A stretch of 60,434 nucleotides of DNA from Nocardia wallacei (lineage in GTDB: Bacteria; Actinomycetota; Actinomycetes; Mycobacteriales; Mycobacteriaceae). The notes under the pieces are model-generated. The model was not told the origin of the DNA. It did not search any database and worked only from the letters and a program-made list of their open reading frames with translations. How positions within the stretch are numbered: the stretch's first letter is position 1; the number at the start of each line of letters is the position of its first letter. The translations under genes and the position numbers were made by a program. Shown here piece after piece: positions 17,692-26,064 of the stretch. Location of the stretch: assembly GCF_014466955.1 (NCBI RefSeq), contig NZ_AP023397.1, positions 1 to 60,434 of the forward strand, read 5' to 3'.

Positions 17692-19062
17692 TCACCCGAT
17701 CCGGCGGAACTCGACCTCGAGGTTCGACGGCCGCAGCGTCAAGTTCTCCTCGACGTCCAGCGCGGCGCTGCTCTCCAGCTCGTAGTCACGGAGCAGGGAG
17801 GCGATGATCAATTTCGCCTCGTGCAGCGCGAATGCCCTGCCGATGCAGGCCCGCGGACCGGTGCCGAACGGCCGGTACATCCACGGCTTCGGCCGGAACC
17901 CGTCCGCCAGCCACCGATCCGGCCGGAACTCCGCGGCGTCAGGGCCCCATACGTCGGTGTCGCGGTGCACCGCGAGCAGCAGCACGAACACCCATTCGCC
18001 CGCCGCGATGTCGTACCCGCCGAGCGTGGTGTCTTGCCGGGCCGCCCGGAAGAATCCTGGTGCGGTCGGCCAGAGTCGTAGCGTTTCGGAGATCACGGCT
18101 TCGGTGACCTTCAGCTTGGCCACGTCCTCGTAGGCGATCCGTCCATCGGTGGTGACGGCGGCGGCCTCGGCGCGCACGCGGGCCGCCAGCTCCGGATCTC
18201 GCGCCAGGAAGTGAGTTGCGAACGCGAGCAGGTTGCCCGTGGTCTCGTGCCCCGCGATGAACAGCGTGAGCACCTGATCGGCAATGTTGTCGTCGGGCAG
18301 CGGTTCACCATTCGCGGGGTGCAACATCCGGTCCAGCAGATCCGGGAACCGCTCGCCGGTCCGCCGGCGGGTCTCGATGACATCGAGCACGGTCCGCTTC
18401 ATGAACTCGATGTCCTCGGCGTGCTGGCGGGCCCGCTTGCCGCCGGTCAGCTTGCCCAGCACCGGAATTGCCGACTCCTGCACGTACGCGAACACCCTCG
18501 TGAGCGCATCGGCGAACGGGGCCCGGCCGGGCGTATCGGCTTCGGAGAACGCACCGACCGAGTACCCGAATCCCGCCAGGCCGATGGTCTCCAAGGCGGC
18601 GTCACCCATCATGGCGGCGGTGTCGGTCACGGTTCTCTTGTCGCCGAGCCACTGCGAGGTCAGCTCGACCACGCTCACCATGGCGTCGTGGTAGTCCGCC
18701 ATCGCGGCGGGAACGAACCCGTCAATCAGGGCCTCGTGGCCGCGCTTCCACTCCATCGACTCGTTGGCCGCGGTGAACAGGCCGTCGCCGGCTATCGCGC
18801 GCAGCTTCTCGTAGGGGCGGCCGAAATGCCGCTGCCAGGTCTTCTCGTCGATGACTTCGCGCATCAGGTCCGCCGAGCCCGCGAACGTCAGGTGCACCCC
18901 GCCGACGAACGTCCGCCGGTACAGCGGTCCGAGCTGCGAGAACTGCCACAACGTCTTCTGATTCGGGCGTTTGCGGTCCATGCCGAGTACGTCACCCAGG
19001 ATCGGCACCCGCTTGGGCGGATGCGGAATCTTCTGCGCGGCGGGCTTCGTGGTTGTGGTCAT
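17692..19062 (-). CDS. Cytochrome P450, CYP102-like heme domain
   Basis: 456 aa from the ATG at 19062, which overlaps the upstream stop (ATGA). I-helix AGHETT (270-275), ExxR as ETLR (326-329), heme loop FGTGPRACIG (399-408, ligand Cys about 406). The sequence style is closest to the fatty-acid-hydroxylase heme domain of P450 BM3, but there is no fused reductase, so it needs separate redox partners. The substrate cannot be read; a lipid or fatty acid is plausible. It is the last gene of an ImmA-DUF6545-P450 operon. Confidence 0.88.
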   Translation of the reverse strand: MTTTTKPAAQKIPHPPKRVPILGDVLGMDRKRPNQKTLWQFSQLGPLYRRTFVGGVHLTFAGSADLMREVIDEKTWQRHFGRPYEKLRAIAGDGLFTAANESMEWKRGHEALIDGFVPAAMADYHDAMVSVVELTSQWLGDKRTVTDTAAMMGDAALETIGLAGFGYSVGAFSEADTPGRAPFADALTRVFAYVQESAIPVLGKLTGGKRARQHAEDIEFMKRTVLDVIETRRRTGERFPDLLDRMLHPANGEPLPDDNIADQVLTLFIAGHETTGNLLAFATHFLARDPELAARVRAEAAAVTTDGRIAYEDVAKLKVTEAVISETLRLWPTAPGFFRAARQDTTLGGYDIAAGEWVFVLLLAVHRDTDVWGPDAAEFRPDRWLADGFRPKPWMYRPFGTGPRACIGRAFALHEAKLIIASLLRDYELESSAALDVEENLTLRPSNLEVEFRRIG

Positions 19063-20222
19063 GCGGTTGCCTTTCGGGCTTTCGAGTCGGCTTCTACAGG
19101 GGGCTGGCCTGAGTCGGCGCGGGTTCGGGTCCACTCGCGGGCGATATCCAGTACGAACAGTTCGTCTCCCACCCATGACGGCGCGGCGGCGGCTTGGTCG
19201 CCTCGCTCGGCGTTGTCCGCGCTGAGCGCAGCGCGCAGGGCGGCGCACACCTGCGCTGGGGTGGGGCGCGGAGGGAGGCCGGTCAGGTGCGGGGCCGCCG
19301 AGATCATCGTGTCCTCGATCTCGATCCGCATCCGGTGTTCGGTCACCTGCGGCAGCGTGGTCCGGGCCTGGACGTGCAGGCGCATTTCCGGCCGGGCGGC
19401 CATCATGTCTTCCCACATCGGCGCGAGCACTCGGACGTTCCGCGATGCTGCGTCCTTGCCGAGCCGGATCGCGAGCGAGGTTGCGATAGACGGCACCGCC
19501 AGCAACATCATCAGCGCCACCGGGAGCAGGAAAAGCAGGTCGTTGCCGCCAGCGCGTTCGGAGGTCAGCTGCCCTTGCACACCGGTCGTGAGCAGCCATC
19601 CCGTCACGATCCGGGTCCAGGCGTCGAGCTGGGATATCGCGATGCACGCGGTGACGATCGCGCCGAACACCGCGCGTGACCGGCTCTCGCGCCAGTGCCA
19701 CATGAGGCTGACGGCGGTGACCAGCGGCAGGACCTCGGCCAGCGCGGTCGGCAGGGAGTAGACCGTCAGGTAGACCCCCGGCCGCCAGCCGGGCAGTTCC
19801 TCGACGGCGATATTCGCTGCCCGCGCCGGTGCGGAGATCCACGCCAGCGCTCCGGCGAGTACCGCGACGGCCAGCCAGATCAGCGGCACTACGGCGTTCG
19901 GCACCGGCCGCCGTGCCCGCCACAGCAGACCAATCCACAGGATCGCGCCTGCGCCGACCAGCGCGGCCGCGTGCGTCGCAAGTCGCACATCCGCGAGCGA
20001 TATCCACCGGGTGAGCGTCGATTGCACTGCCCGATCCCGTAGCAGCGCCGTGCACCACATGGACGCGATCAGCACGGCCACGGCCCAATCCAGGCGCACC
20101 CGGTTGACCAGTACCGCCATACGCAGCACCAACGCGGCCGCGATCCACGTCAGCAGAGCCGCCGTCGCCGGGCCCGAGAGGGATGAGGTGGCCTCGGCCA
20201 CCAGCAGGGGACTCGGGCTCAT
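19059..20222 (-). CDS. MAB_1171c/DUF6545-like polytopic membrane protein
   Basis: 387 aa; ATG at 20222 overlaps the ImmA gene stop. Seven or so hydrophobic helices in residues about 10-250 (for example LLTWIAAALVLRMAVLV and LLFLLPVALMMLLAVPSIA), then a soluble C-terminal region of about 130 residues (EMRLHVQARTTLPQVTEHRM). This matches the MAB_1171c-type putative transporter family, which in actinomycetes usually sits beside an ImmA/IrrE protease and often a P450. Transport substrate unknown. Confidence 0.75.
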   Translation of the reverse strand: MSPSPLLVAEATSSLSGPATAALLTWIAAALVLRMAVLVNRVRLDWAVAVLIASMWCTALLRDRAVQSTLTRWISLADVRLATHAAALVGAGAILWIGLLWRARRPVPNAVVPLIWLAVAVLAGALAWISAPARAANIAVEELPGWRPGVYLTVYSLPTALAEVLPLVTAVSLMWHWRESRSRAVFGAIVTACIAISQLDAWTRIVTGWLLTTGVQGQLTSERAGGNDLLFLLPVALMMLLAVPSIATSLAIRLGKDAASRNVRVLAPMWEDMMAARPEMRLHVQARTTLPQVTEHRMRIEIEDTMISAAPHLTGLPPRPTPAQVCAALRAALSADNAERGDQAAAAPSWVGDELFVLDIAREWTRTRADSGQPPVEADSKARKATA

Positions 20223-20707
20223 CGCCAGTTCAATTCGATCAGCGATGCCGCTCGGTGCCCCGCGCCCCCGGTGTCGTCCGGCCGGCCTCGGCTCAGTCCG
20301 GCCAGATGCGTTCCCAACCACTCGGCATCGCGCTCCGCGTCGGAGTCGAAGTGCCGACGGTGCATGATTGCGCGCACATGATCGGGGTCCAGGCCCTCGG
20401 CCAGCAGCGAGTCCGTCACGTCGAATTGGCTATCGCCACGGTGCTCGAGCAGCACGTGACCGACCTCATGCATGATCTCTTGCCGTTGACCGCGCGGTGA
20501 CCTGGCGGGGTCGTACTTGATAACAAGTTCCCGCTCTGTGACCCACAGGGCACCGCAACGCGACACCGACGGCACATGGACCCGCCACGGATCGAGCACG
20601 ATCCGCTTGGCGAGCCGTTCGGACAGATACGACGTGAACTCCCCCACGGTCCATGGCGGCGTCAGAGGTATCCCGTCCAGGATGCTCTGTAACCGGCTCT
20701 CCTCCAC
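20219..20707 (-). CDS. ImmA/IrrE-family metallopeptidase
   Basis: 162 aa from a GTG at 20707. The zinc motif HEVGH (about 81-85) lies in EIMHEVGHVLLEHRG, preceded by the strand VKYDPARS-like region typical of ImmA/IrrE proteases; a further acidic helix (DAEWLGTHLAG) supplies the third ligand region. ImmA-type proteases cleave XRE repressors to trigger expression. The likely partner repressor is either the XRE protein at 16588 or one encoded elsewhere. First gene of the coupled ImmA-DUF6545-P450 operon. Confidence 0.85.
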   Translation of the reverse strand: MEESRLQSILDGIPLTPPWTVGEFTSYLSERLAKRIVLDPWRVHVPSVSRCGALWVTERELVIKYDPARSPRGQRQEIMHEVGHVLLEHRGDSQFDVTDSLLAEGLDPDHVRAIMHRRHFDSDAERDAEWLGTHLAGLSRGRPDDTGGAGHRAASLIELNWR

Positions 20708-21008
20708 CGCAGCCCCGACCTCCAGGTTCTATACAGCGATCTTCAGATACAGCCCGTTCTACGCGGCTTGCTGGGCACTAGTCCCGCAGTTCACCACGTA
20801 GCAAGGACCGTTTTCTACCAGTTATCACCTCACAATACCCCGGTGATATAAGCAGCAGTAACGACCTTTAAGCCCACGGTAGCGAGGGCCACCGACGTAC
20901 TAGCTGTGCGTTCGCGCGGAGGCGGCTATGCCCGCCCGATGGCGGGGTTCTGCATGGCGATGTGAGGGCCTGTTCTGGCGGCCGCCGGAGCGGCGGGCCG
21001 CCGATCGG
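20708..21008. promoter_or_regulatory. Intergenic region: promoter for the ImmA operon and a terminator
   Basis: No gene seen. Bases 20708-20870 are AT-richer than the rest and should hold the leftward promoter of the ImmA operon. Near 20976-21002 GGCGGCC and GGCCGCC arms enclose an imperfect GC hairpin just after the stop of the 21009 gene; it is a candidate terminator for that gene. Confidence 0.45.
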
Positions 21009-22226
21009 TCAGTCGTCTTCCGGCTGGTGGTCCCAGAGGTGGACAGTCTCGCCGAGCTTCAGCGGCTTGTCGGCGGGGCCCTTGATGTGGGGAGGAACGA
21101 TGCGGTCTTCGTGCTCGCATCCGTTGTCGCTGTGGGCGCGGGGGTTCAGGCAGGTGTTTCGCCGGTAGGGGCGCACCGGCCAGCGGCAGGACCATTCCGG
21201 GGCGCGGCGGCCGGTGGACGCGGCGGCGTCCTGTTCGGCGGCGGCTCGGCTCGGACGGTGCGCGGTGTGGACGTTGACGATTCGGACATCCGAGGGGCCG
21301 GTGATGCCGGCGCGGTGGTCGCGTTTGCGGCCCGCGCGGTTCCGGGGGATGTCCTCGGTCTCGGTGAGCTGCGTCTTTCCGGTCTGGCTCATCAGCTGCC
21401 AGGCGGTGTAGACCACCTGGGCCCATTCCTTGGTGGTGTCCGGTTCCGGCTCACCGAACGGGATGCCGAAGGCCAGGGCCATTTCGTTGTCCCAGGTCAG
21501 CGGGTTTGGGCGGGGATGGGAACTGATATCGCCTGCGGTCATCGGGGCTCCGTTCCGCGCGGTGCCGATGACGGTTTCGGGGGCCAGGCGCTCGAACGCG
21601 CTGTTCACCGGTGCGTAGAAGGTGAGCCAAACGCCGTCGAAGTGCTGGGGGATCGGCTCCAGCCCGCCACGGGTGCGCTGGTTGAACCAGCGCACAGCAG
21701 GGCCGCCGGTAGGGCCGTCGGTCACGCTAACCTCACCGGGGCACCACAGGCCCCAGCTGACGGCAACGATGGGTGTGGTGACGGTGGCGTGGGCTCCTTC
21801 GCGTCCCATGGGCCCGCCGCTCAGTACGTCGGCAACGTCCATGCTGTATCCGCCGATCGGCTCGGCGAACACCATGAACCCGTAGGGGGCGGGCAGCCGC
21901 GACGGCTTGACGGGCTCGGTCGGCGGGACCGCTGCGGCGGCCAGCGCGAGCGAGGTCATATCCGCGGTGGCGTAGTAGAGCTGCGCTTCGCGCAGGCGGC
22001 GTTCTTCGGAGCGGGCCAGCAGCACCGAGGCGATTGCGCCGGGGGATGCGTCCATACCGGGAACGGCCGGGAAGACGGCGGCCTGTCCGGCGTTGATGGC
22101 TCCGGCCAGCGAGCGCATGGACTCTTCGCCGCCGGTGTACTCGCACATCCGCATCCGCCATTCCGGCAGCTCGTGAGGCTCCGGGGCCTTCCACGGCATC
22201 GCCGCGAGATCGGTCGAAGTGGTCAC
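21009..22226 (-). CDS. Conserved actinomycete plasmid/phage protein, unknown function
   Basis: 405 aa from a GTG at 22226. No membrane segment. Residues about 150-340 contain VSWGLWCPGEVSVTD and VVNVHTAHRPSR-like segments, and the C-terminus has a Cys/His-containing block (SCRWPVRPYRR, then CEHEDRIVPPHIKGP, then LWDHQ). The block occurs in proteins on Streptomyces and Nocardia mobile elements with no assigned role. It is flanked by hairpins on both sides, suggesting its own transcription unit. Confidence 0.6.
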   Translation of the reverse strand: MTTSTDLAAMPWKAPEPHELPEWRMRMCEYTGGEESMRSLAGAINAGQAAVFPAVPGMDASPGAIASVLLARSEERRLREAQLYYATADMTSLALAAAAVPPTEPVKPSRLPAPYGFMVFAEPIGGYSMDVADVLSGGPMGREGAHATVTTPIVAVSWGLWCPGEVSVTDGPTGGPAVRWFNQRTRGGLEPIPQHFDGVWLTFYAPVNSAFERLAPETVIGTARNGAPMTAGDISSHPRPNPLTWDNEMALAFGIPFGEPEPDTTKEWAQVVYTAWQLMSQTGKTQLTETEDIPRNRAGRKRDHRAGITGPSDVRIVNVHTAHRPSRAAAEQDAAASTGRRAPEWSCRWPVRPYRRNTCLNPRAHSDNGCEHEDRIVPPHIKGPADKPLKLGETVHLWDHQPEDD

Positions 22227-22278
22227 GTGCTGGCCTCCAGCTCTCCGGGGACGGTTGCGGTGCGCTGTTGATACAGCC

Positions 22279-22311
22279 TGACCGGGCCACGGAATCCGCG
22301 GGCCCGGTCAG
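22279..22311. terminator. Stem-loop upstream of the 21009-22226 gene
   Basis: TGACCGGGCC pairs with GGGCCCGGTCA across an 11-nt loop with only a one-base bulge. It lies between the DUF397 gene and the 22226 start, so it probably terminates the DUF5753-DUF397 transcript. Confidence 0.6.
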
Positions 22312-22441
22312 TGAGTCGAATTCGGGAGGCCGGCTGGCCCGGCTCTCTCTGTTGTGTTCGTTGCAGGGGCGCGCCGCGCCGGTCGGCGGGCGGTGGCGCT
22401 GGGGCTCGTCGTCACCGGTCCCAGCGCGCGGGACAGGAAAA

Positions 22442-22473
22442 GGGCTGCCGCGCCAACTTCGTTGGCTTGCCTC
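22442..22473. repeat. Dispersed 30-bp hairpin repeat, copy B
   Basis: Identical in its core to copy A. It abuts the TAG of the DUF397 gene at 22474 directly. On the minus strand it reads GAGGCAAGCCAAC, GAA, GTTGGC. Confidence 0.85.
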
Positions 22474-22926
22474 CTAAACCCCGGTGAGCTGGCTTTTTGC
22501 GGGTGTCCATTGGTCGGTGAGGTCATCGAACTCACCCTCTGTCACTGCCTCCGAGAAGTACAACCACTCGGTAGGCGTGTAGTCCAGGGCGACGCCATCG
22601 GCGGACGTGAGCGTGGCCGACCCGTCGGCGTGCACGGTGATGGCGGGCTCGGTGAGAGCTTCGGACCGACCGGCAACAGCCTCCAGGAAGTCGCTCCATT
22701 GGGCGACGGTGATGGAGATGATCGGCTGGGCCTCGGGGTCGTTGCTCGGGTCGCGCAGGTACTTGCTGTCTCGAATCAGGATCGCGGCGCCTGCCGATTT
22801 GACCTCGACACAGTTGCCATTCTGACCGCTACGCAGGGCCTTTCGCCAAACTCCGACCTCGACGCAGGCACCGTTCTGTCCGCTGCGGCGGGCCTTCCGC
22901 CAGATGACGGTGCTGTAGGTGGTCAT
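22474..22926 (-). CDS. DUF397 protein with duplicated N-terminal motif
   Basis: 150 aa, ATG at 22926 overlapping the regulator stop. The DUF397 signature occurs twice in tandem at the start (WRKARRSGQNGACVEV, then WRKALRSGQNGNCVEV), where a normal DUF397 protein has one. The following VKSAGAAILIRDSK, then WSDFLEAV is the normal DUF397 body. A second partial copy follows near the end (VALDYTPTEWLYFSEAV). DUF397 proteins pair with DUF5753 XRE regulators and probably modulate them. Confidence 0.83.
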   Translation of the reverse strand: MTTYSTVIWRKARRSGQNGACVEVGVWRKALRSGQNGNCVEVKSAGAAILIRDSKYLRDPSNDPEAQPIISITVAQWSDFLEAVAGRSEALTEPAITVHADGSATLTSADGVALDYTPTEWLYFSEAVTEGEFDDLTDQWTPAKSQLTGV

Positions 22927-23819
22927 CGTGTGAATCCTTCCAATGCTGAGATGATGAGGTTCTTGGAATCTGAGACGCTGAGCGCCTTCTTGTCGATGTC
23001 GCGCCAGACCCGCTCGTAGGCGGCGAACTCGTCTTGCTTCTGCAAGTACATCGCGCCGGTGAGCGTATCGACGTAGGCAAGCGGTGGTTCGATGGGTTCG
23101 CCGCTCGGATCGTCGGGAAATTCCAGAAGAGTGAACGAGTTCGCGGCAGACATACCGCCATGCATTCCGGCCTTCCAGGGCAGGATGCGGATCGTCACGT
23201 TCGGCCGCTTCATCAGGTCGAGCAGGTGTTCAACCTGGCGGGTCATGAGGCCATCGGTGCCGATGGGCCGCGTGATCACCGCTTCGTTCAGCACGACGTT
23301 GAGTTCCGGTGGTGGCTCGCGCGTGAGCAGGCTTTGCCGATCCAGCCGAACCTTGACCCGCTGCCGTATCTGCTCCTCGCTGGCCGAGTTCGCCGGAGTG
23401 CGGTACAGCAGCTCGGCGTACTCCTCCGTCTGGAGCAGGCCGGGAACGAGTTCCGATTCGTAGACGCGGATCTTGGTGGCCGAGTCCTCCATGATCACGA
23501 ATAACCCGAACCACTCCGGTAGCTCGGTTTGGGTGTAGTCGTGCCACCACGACTTGGACCGGCCGTTGCGGGTCTCCGCGGCGAGGGCCAGCAAGATATG
23601 CCGGTCTTCCTCGCTCGCCTCGTAGAGATCGAGCAGGGCTTTCATGTTCGGCACGGTGTACCGCACAGCTTCGTGACCATCCTCCATCCGCACGATGGTC
23701 GATCGGCTGATGCCGAGCGCGTTGGAGACCTGATCTTGGGAGCGTTTGCCCCGCAGTGCGGTCAAGCGACGGCCGATGTGCCGCCGGATGAGCGCGGTAC
23801 CCACCGAATCCAGTGCCAC
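22923..23819 (-). CDS. XRE regulator with DUF5753 domain
   Basis: 298 aa from the GTG at 23819, which has GGAGG 8 nt upstream; the frame opens earlier at 23837. Residues about 10-70 are an XRE domain (RSQDQVSNALGISRSTIVRM). Residues about 90-290 are DUF5753 (YESELVPGLLQTEEYAELLY, then VTIRILPW). The HTH binds DNA while DUF5753 interacts with the partner DUF397 protein. The stop overlaps the DUF397 start, so both are made together. Confidence 0.85.
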   Translation of the reverse strand: MALDSVGTALIRRHIGRRLTALRGKRSQDQVSNALGISRSTIVRMEDGHEAVRYTVPNMKALLDLYEASEEDRHILLALAAETRNGRSKSWWHDYTQTELPEWFGLFVIMEDSATKIRVYESELVPGLLQTEEYAELLYRTPANSASEEQIRQRVKVRLDRQSLLTREPPPELNVVLNEAVITRPIGTDGLMTRQVEHLLDLMKRPNVTIRILPWKAGMHGGMSAANSFTLLEFPDDPSGEPIEPPLAYVDTLTGAMYLQKQDEFAAYERVWRDIDKKALSVSDSKNLIISALEGFTR

Positions 23820-24058
23820 GTCAAGCCCTCCAATCACGCCGAAGTTGTGTCACGCAAATTAAACAACGACACACCTTCCGCTCACAAGACTACCCCGCGT
23901 CAGGTTGACGCAGGTCTGGGCCAAATTCGTCCCGTCTACGATCAGACGGCATGTGCTGACACAGACTGATTTCGAGCATTGTGTTATCGGTCCGAGTGTA
24001 GAACACTTGTGTTGTGGCCGGAGTCACCCCGGCGCTCCACAAACAGGCAGGGGATGCG

Positions 24059-24148
24059 ATGGCTGTGAGGATCGAATCGGGTGGGTTTTCGCTGGTCAGG
24101 CCATCGCGCCGCCGCATAGGGGGGTGGTGCCGGTGGCTGTCCAAGTAA
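24059..24148 (+). CDS. Possible 29-residue basic peptide
   Basis: ATG at 24059 with AGGGG five nt upstream, ending TAA at 24146-24148. The peptide is arginine- and tryptophan-rich (RPSRRRIGGWCRWLSK at its end). It overlaps the next gene start by 22 nt and would be a leader or coupling ORF. Supported only by the ribosome site and position. Confidence 0.35.
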   Translation: MAVRIESGGFSLVRPSRRRIGGWCRWLSK

Positions 24149-24468
24149 TCCCCCAACGGCTGATGCTCAGCGACGTAACGACTCATCAGGCGCGTTACGT
24201 CGGCGAGGGGATCTGGGAGCTTTCGTGTCTTCCGGGTCGCCAACTCACCACCGAGCAGGCAGCCGCCGCGCTTCGAGCCGCTGAGGAATCGACGGCCCTT
24301 CTTGCCTGGATGAGGCCGCGAGCGCTGGAAATCGGCTTGACCGAACGCGAGCTGTTCGCGTTTGTGACCACGGGGGAGTGTGATTGGCCTCGGCCATGGA
24401 CCCCGGAAGCCCCGACCGCACGGAGCCGACTTGGGCGGCGGTGGTCACTCGGCGGGGGTGCGGCGTGA
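24127..24468 (+). CDS. Small protein of unknown function
   Basis: 113 aa from a GTG at 24127 preceded by AGGGGG; the longer open frame back to 23905 has no ribosome site. Contains YVGEGIWELSCLPGRQLTTE followed by an alanine-rich helix. No family recognised. First sure member of the coupled small-gene chain 24127-25985, overlapping the next gene by GTGA. Confidence 0.55.
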   Translation: MPVAVQVIPQRLMLSDVTTHQARYVGEGIWELSCLPGRQLTTEQAAAALRAAEESTALLAWMRPRALEIGLTERELFAFVTTGECDWPRPWTPEAPTARSRLGRRWSLGGGAA

Positions 24469-24845
24469 ACGTCAAACCGCTGATCTACGGGTACCTGCGT
24501 GCCGATCTGGTGCAGCACGCGAGCCAGCTCGAGGAATGGGAACACCAGATTCGCGAGTTCGCCAGCGCCGAAGGCTTCGATGTCGGGGCCGTGTTCCAGG
24601 AACCGCCGGACCGGATGTGGTCCGCGTTCGCCTCGCTGATGATCGAACTGAAGCGTTCCGAGTGCCACGACGTAGCCGTTCCGGCGCTATCGCACATGCT
24701 CCGGCCGGGGTCGGCGTCGCCGAACGGCCTGGTGGAGCTTCTACGCGCTGAGGCACACGCCTTCGTGTGGGTCGCCGATCCGGCCGCGAGCCGCGTCGGT
24801 TTGAACGCCACGGAGCCGCCGATGCTCCGGCGGAATGGGGGATGA
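24465..24845 (+). CDS. Degenerate serine-recombinase-like protein
   Basis: 126 aa from a GTG at 24465. The start LIYGYLRADL aligns with the resolvase motif Y(G)YxRVS, then QLEEWEHQIREFASAEGFDV matches the helix following the catalytic strand. The nucleophile serine is replaced by Ala-Asp, and there is no C-terminal DNA-binding domain. It is probably a catalytically dead resolvase fold used as a regulator or binding partner. Confidence 0.6.
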   Translation: MNVKPLIYGYLRADLVQHASQLEEWEHQIREFASAEGFDVGAVFQEPPDRMWSAFASLMIELKRSECHDVAVPALSHMLRPGSASPNGLVELLRAEAHAFVWVADPAASRVGLNATEPPMLRRNGG

Positions 24846-24852
24846 CGAGCAG

Positions 24853-25059
24853 ATGCGTTCGCTTTCAACAGGTTTGACTCTGACCGATGTCATTGCGGAG
24901 GTAGGCGGGCACCGAGAGGTCTACCGCCGGGTAGGCCAGTTTGCGGCCTCCGGTGAGATCACCCGCGCGGCGGTGGTCGCTGCCGAACTGTGCGTTCACG
25001 TGCCGGTCCGCCGGATCGGCACGGCCGCGGCGGCGGCCGCCGTCTGGCGGAGGCGCTGA
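24853..25059 (+). CDS. Small Ala-rich protein
   Basis: 68 aa (ATG 24853; an ATG at 24835 in the same frame is an alternative). Contains LTDVIAEVGGHREVYRRVGQ, then a helical run of alanines. No family recognised. Overlaps the next gene start (TGATG), consistent with coupling. Confidence 0.5.
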   Translation: MRSLSTGLTLTDVIAEVGGHREVYRRVGQFAASGEITRAAVVAAELCVHVPVRRIGTAAAAAAVWRRR

Positions 25060-25466
25060 TGTTCGAGGATGGCGCGGACAGACCCGCGACGGTGATCGAC
25101 ACCGCCGAAGTCATATTGGTGGCCACCGACACCGCGAACACCGGCGGCGAGACGCTGGCAGCCTCGGCGCTGCGGTTCTGGCGGCTGCCGATCGAACCGG
25201 GGGCCGCGCGGATGCGGGCCCTCGTCGCGGGCGCGGCGAATTCGGCCGATTCGGACCTGCGCCGGCTGCGCGTGCGCCTGGTGCTCCTCGACGGCGCGGT
25301 GCTGCTCGAAGTCACCTTCCTGGACGCCGAGCCGCGCGACTTCGACCCCGAGCTGATGCCCGCCGGGGCGGATTGGTCCTGGCGTCGAGACAGCGGCGGC
25401 CGATGGTGCCTGTGCGACCGGATCGCCCTGCCGCCGCGACGTACCTACGAACGAAATACGCAGTGA
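25059..25466 (+). CDS. Small protein of unknown function
   Basis: 135 aa; ATG at 25059 overlapping the preceding TGA. Sequence suggests a beta-rich domain (VIDTAEVILVATDTA, then LRVRLVLLDGAVLLEVTFLD). No signal peptide or membrane segment. Function unknown. Confidence 0.55.
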   Translation: MFEDGADRPATVIDTAEVILVATDTANTGGETLAASALRFWRLPIEPGAARMRALVAGAANSADSDLRRLRVRLVLLDGAVLLEVTFLDAEPRDFDPELMPAGADWSWRRDSGGRWCLCDRIALPPRRTYERNTQ

Positions 25467-25482
25467 GAGCGAGGAATAGGTG

Positions 25483-25734
25483 ATGAGCGCTGTTATGGCG
25501 ACGACAAGAATCAGCGAGGTCGATGGAGATCGGGCCGAATGGTCGATTCACGACTCTGTGGTGCACGTGCAGGCGGTTCGGCTGGCCGACGGCACCGAAA
25601 CCGCATTCGAGCCGCCGTTAGAACTGGGCCAGGCGCTCACGGAGATGCCTCGGAAGCTCTGGGACGAAGTTCTTTTCCGATACGGCATGGTCCGGCGCAG
25701 CACCGCTCAGGACTTGACGGAGGTTCCGTCATGA
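25483..25734 (+). CDS. Small protein of unknown function
   Basis: 83 aa from the ATG at 25483 (an in-frame GTG is at 25480) with GAGGAATAGG upstream. Contains RAEWSIHDSVVHVQAVRLAD. Overlaps the next start by ATGA. Confidence 0.5.
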   Translation: MSAVMATTRISEVDGDRAEWSIHDSVVHVQAVRLADGTETAFEPPLELGQALTEMPRKLWDEVLFRYGMVRRSTAQDLTEVPS

Positions 25735-25985
25735 TCGCGCCCCGAGATCCCGGCAAACAACTACCCCTGCTGATCAATCCGAACGATCCGCCACGCGAGA
25801 TCGACGTTCAGGAGATGCGAGCGGTGCTCGAAACGCTGCTCGAAGGGCTCCGGCAATGGGACGGGACCACACCGGCCGCCGACGCCGGGGACGGGGAGCA
25901 GCAGGACATCCGGGCCCTGATGGACGAGTCAATGGCGGCGTTCGCGGAGATGGGCATCCAGGTCCAATTCCAGGCTCCTCGCTGA
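25731..25985 (+). CDS. Small acidic protein of unknown function
   Basis: 84 aa, ATG at 25731. Acidic and helical (EIDVQEMRAVLETLLEGL, then DIRALMDESMAAFAEMG). Last gene of the coupled chain. Not recognised. Confidence 0.5.
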   Translation: MIAPRDPGKQLPLLINPNDPPREIDVQEMRAVLETLLEGLRQWDGTTPAADAGDGEQQDIRALMDESMAAFAEMGIQVQFQAPR

Positions 25986-26064
25986 CCTCAATGCCGATCC
26001 AGCCATAACCCGACCGATACGCGGCAGCATCGCGATTACGCGGCCGCAAACCACCTCAATTGAG

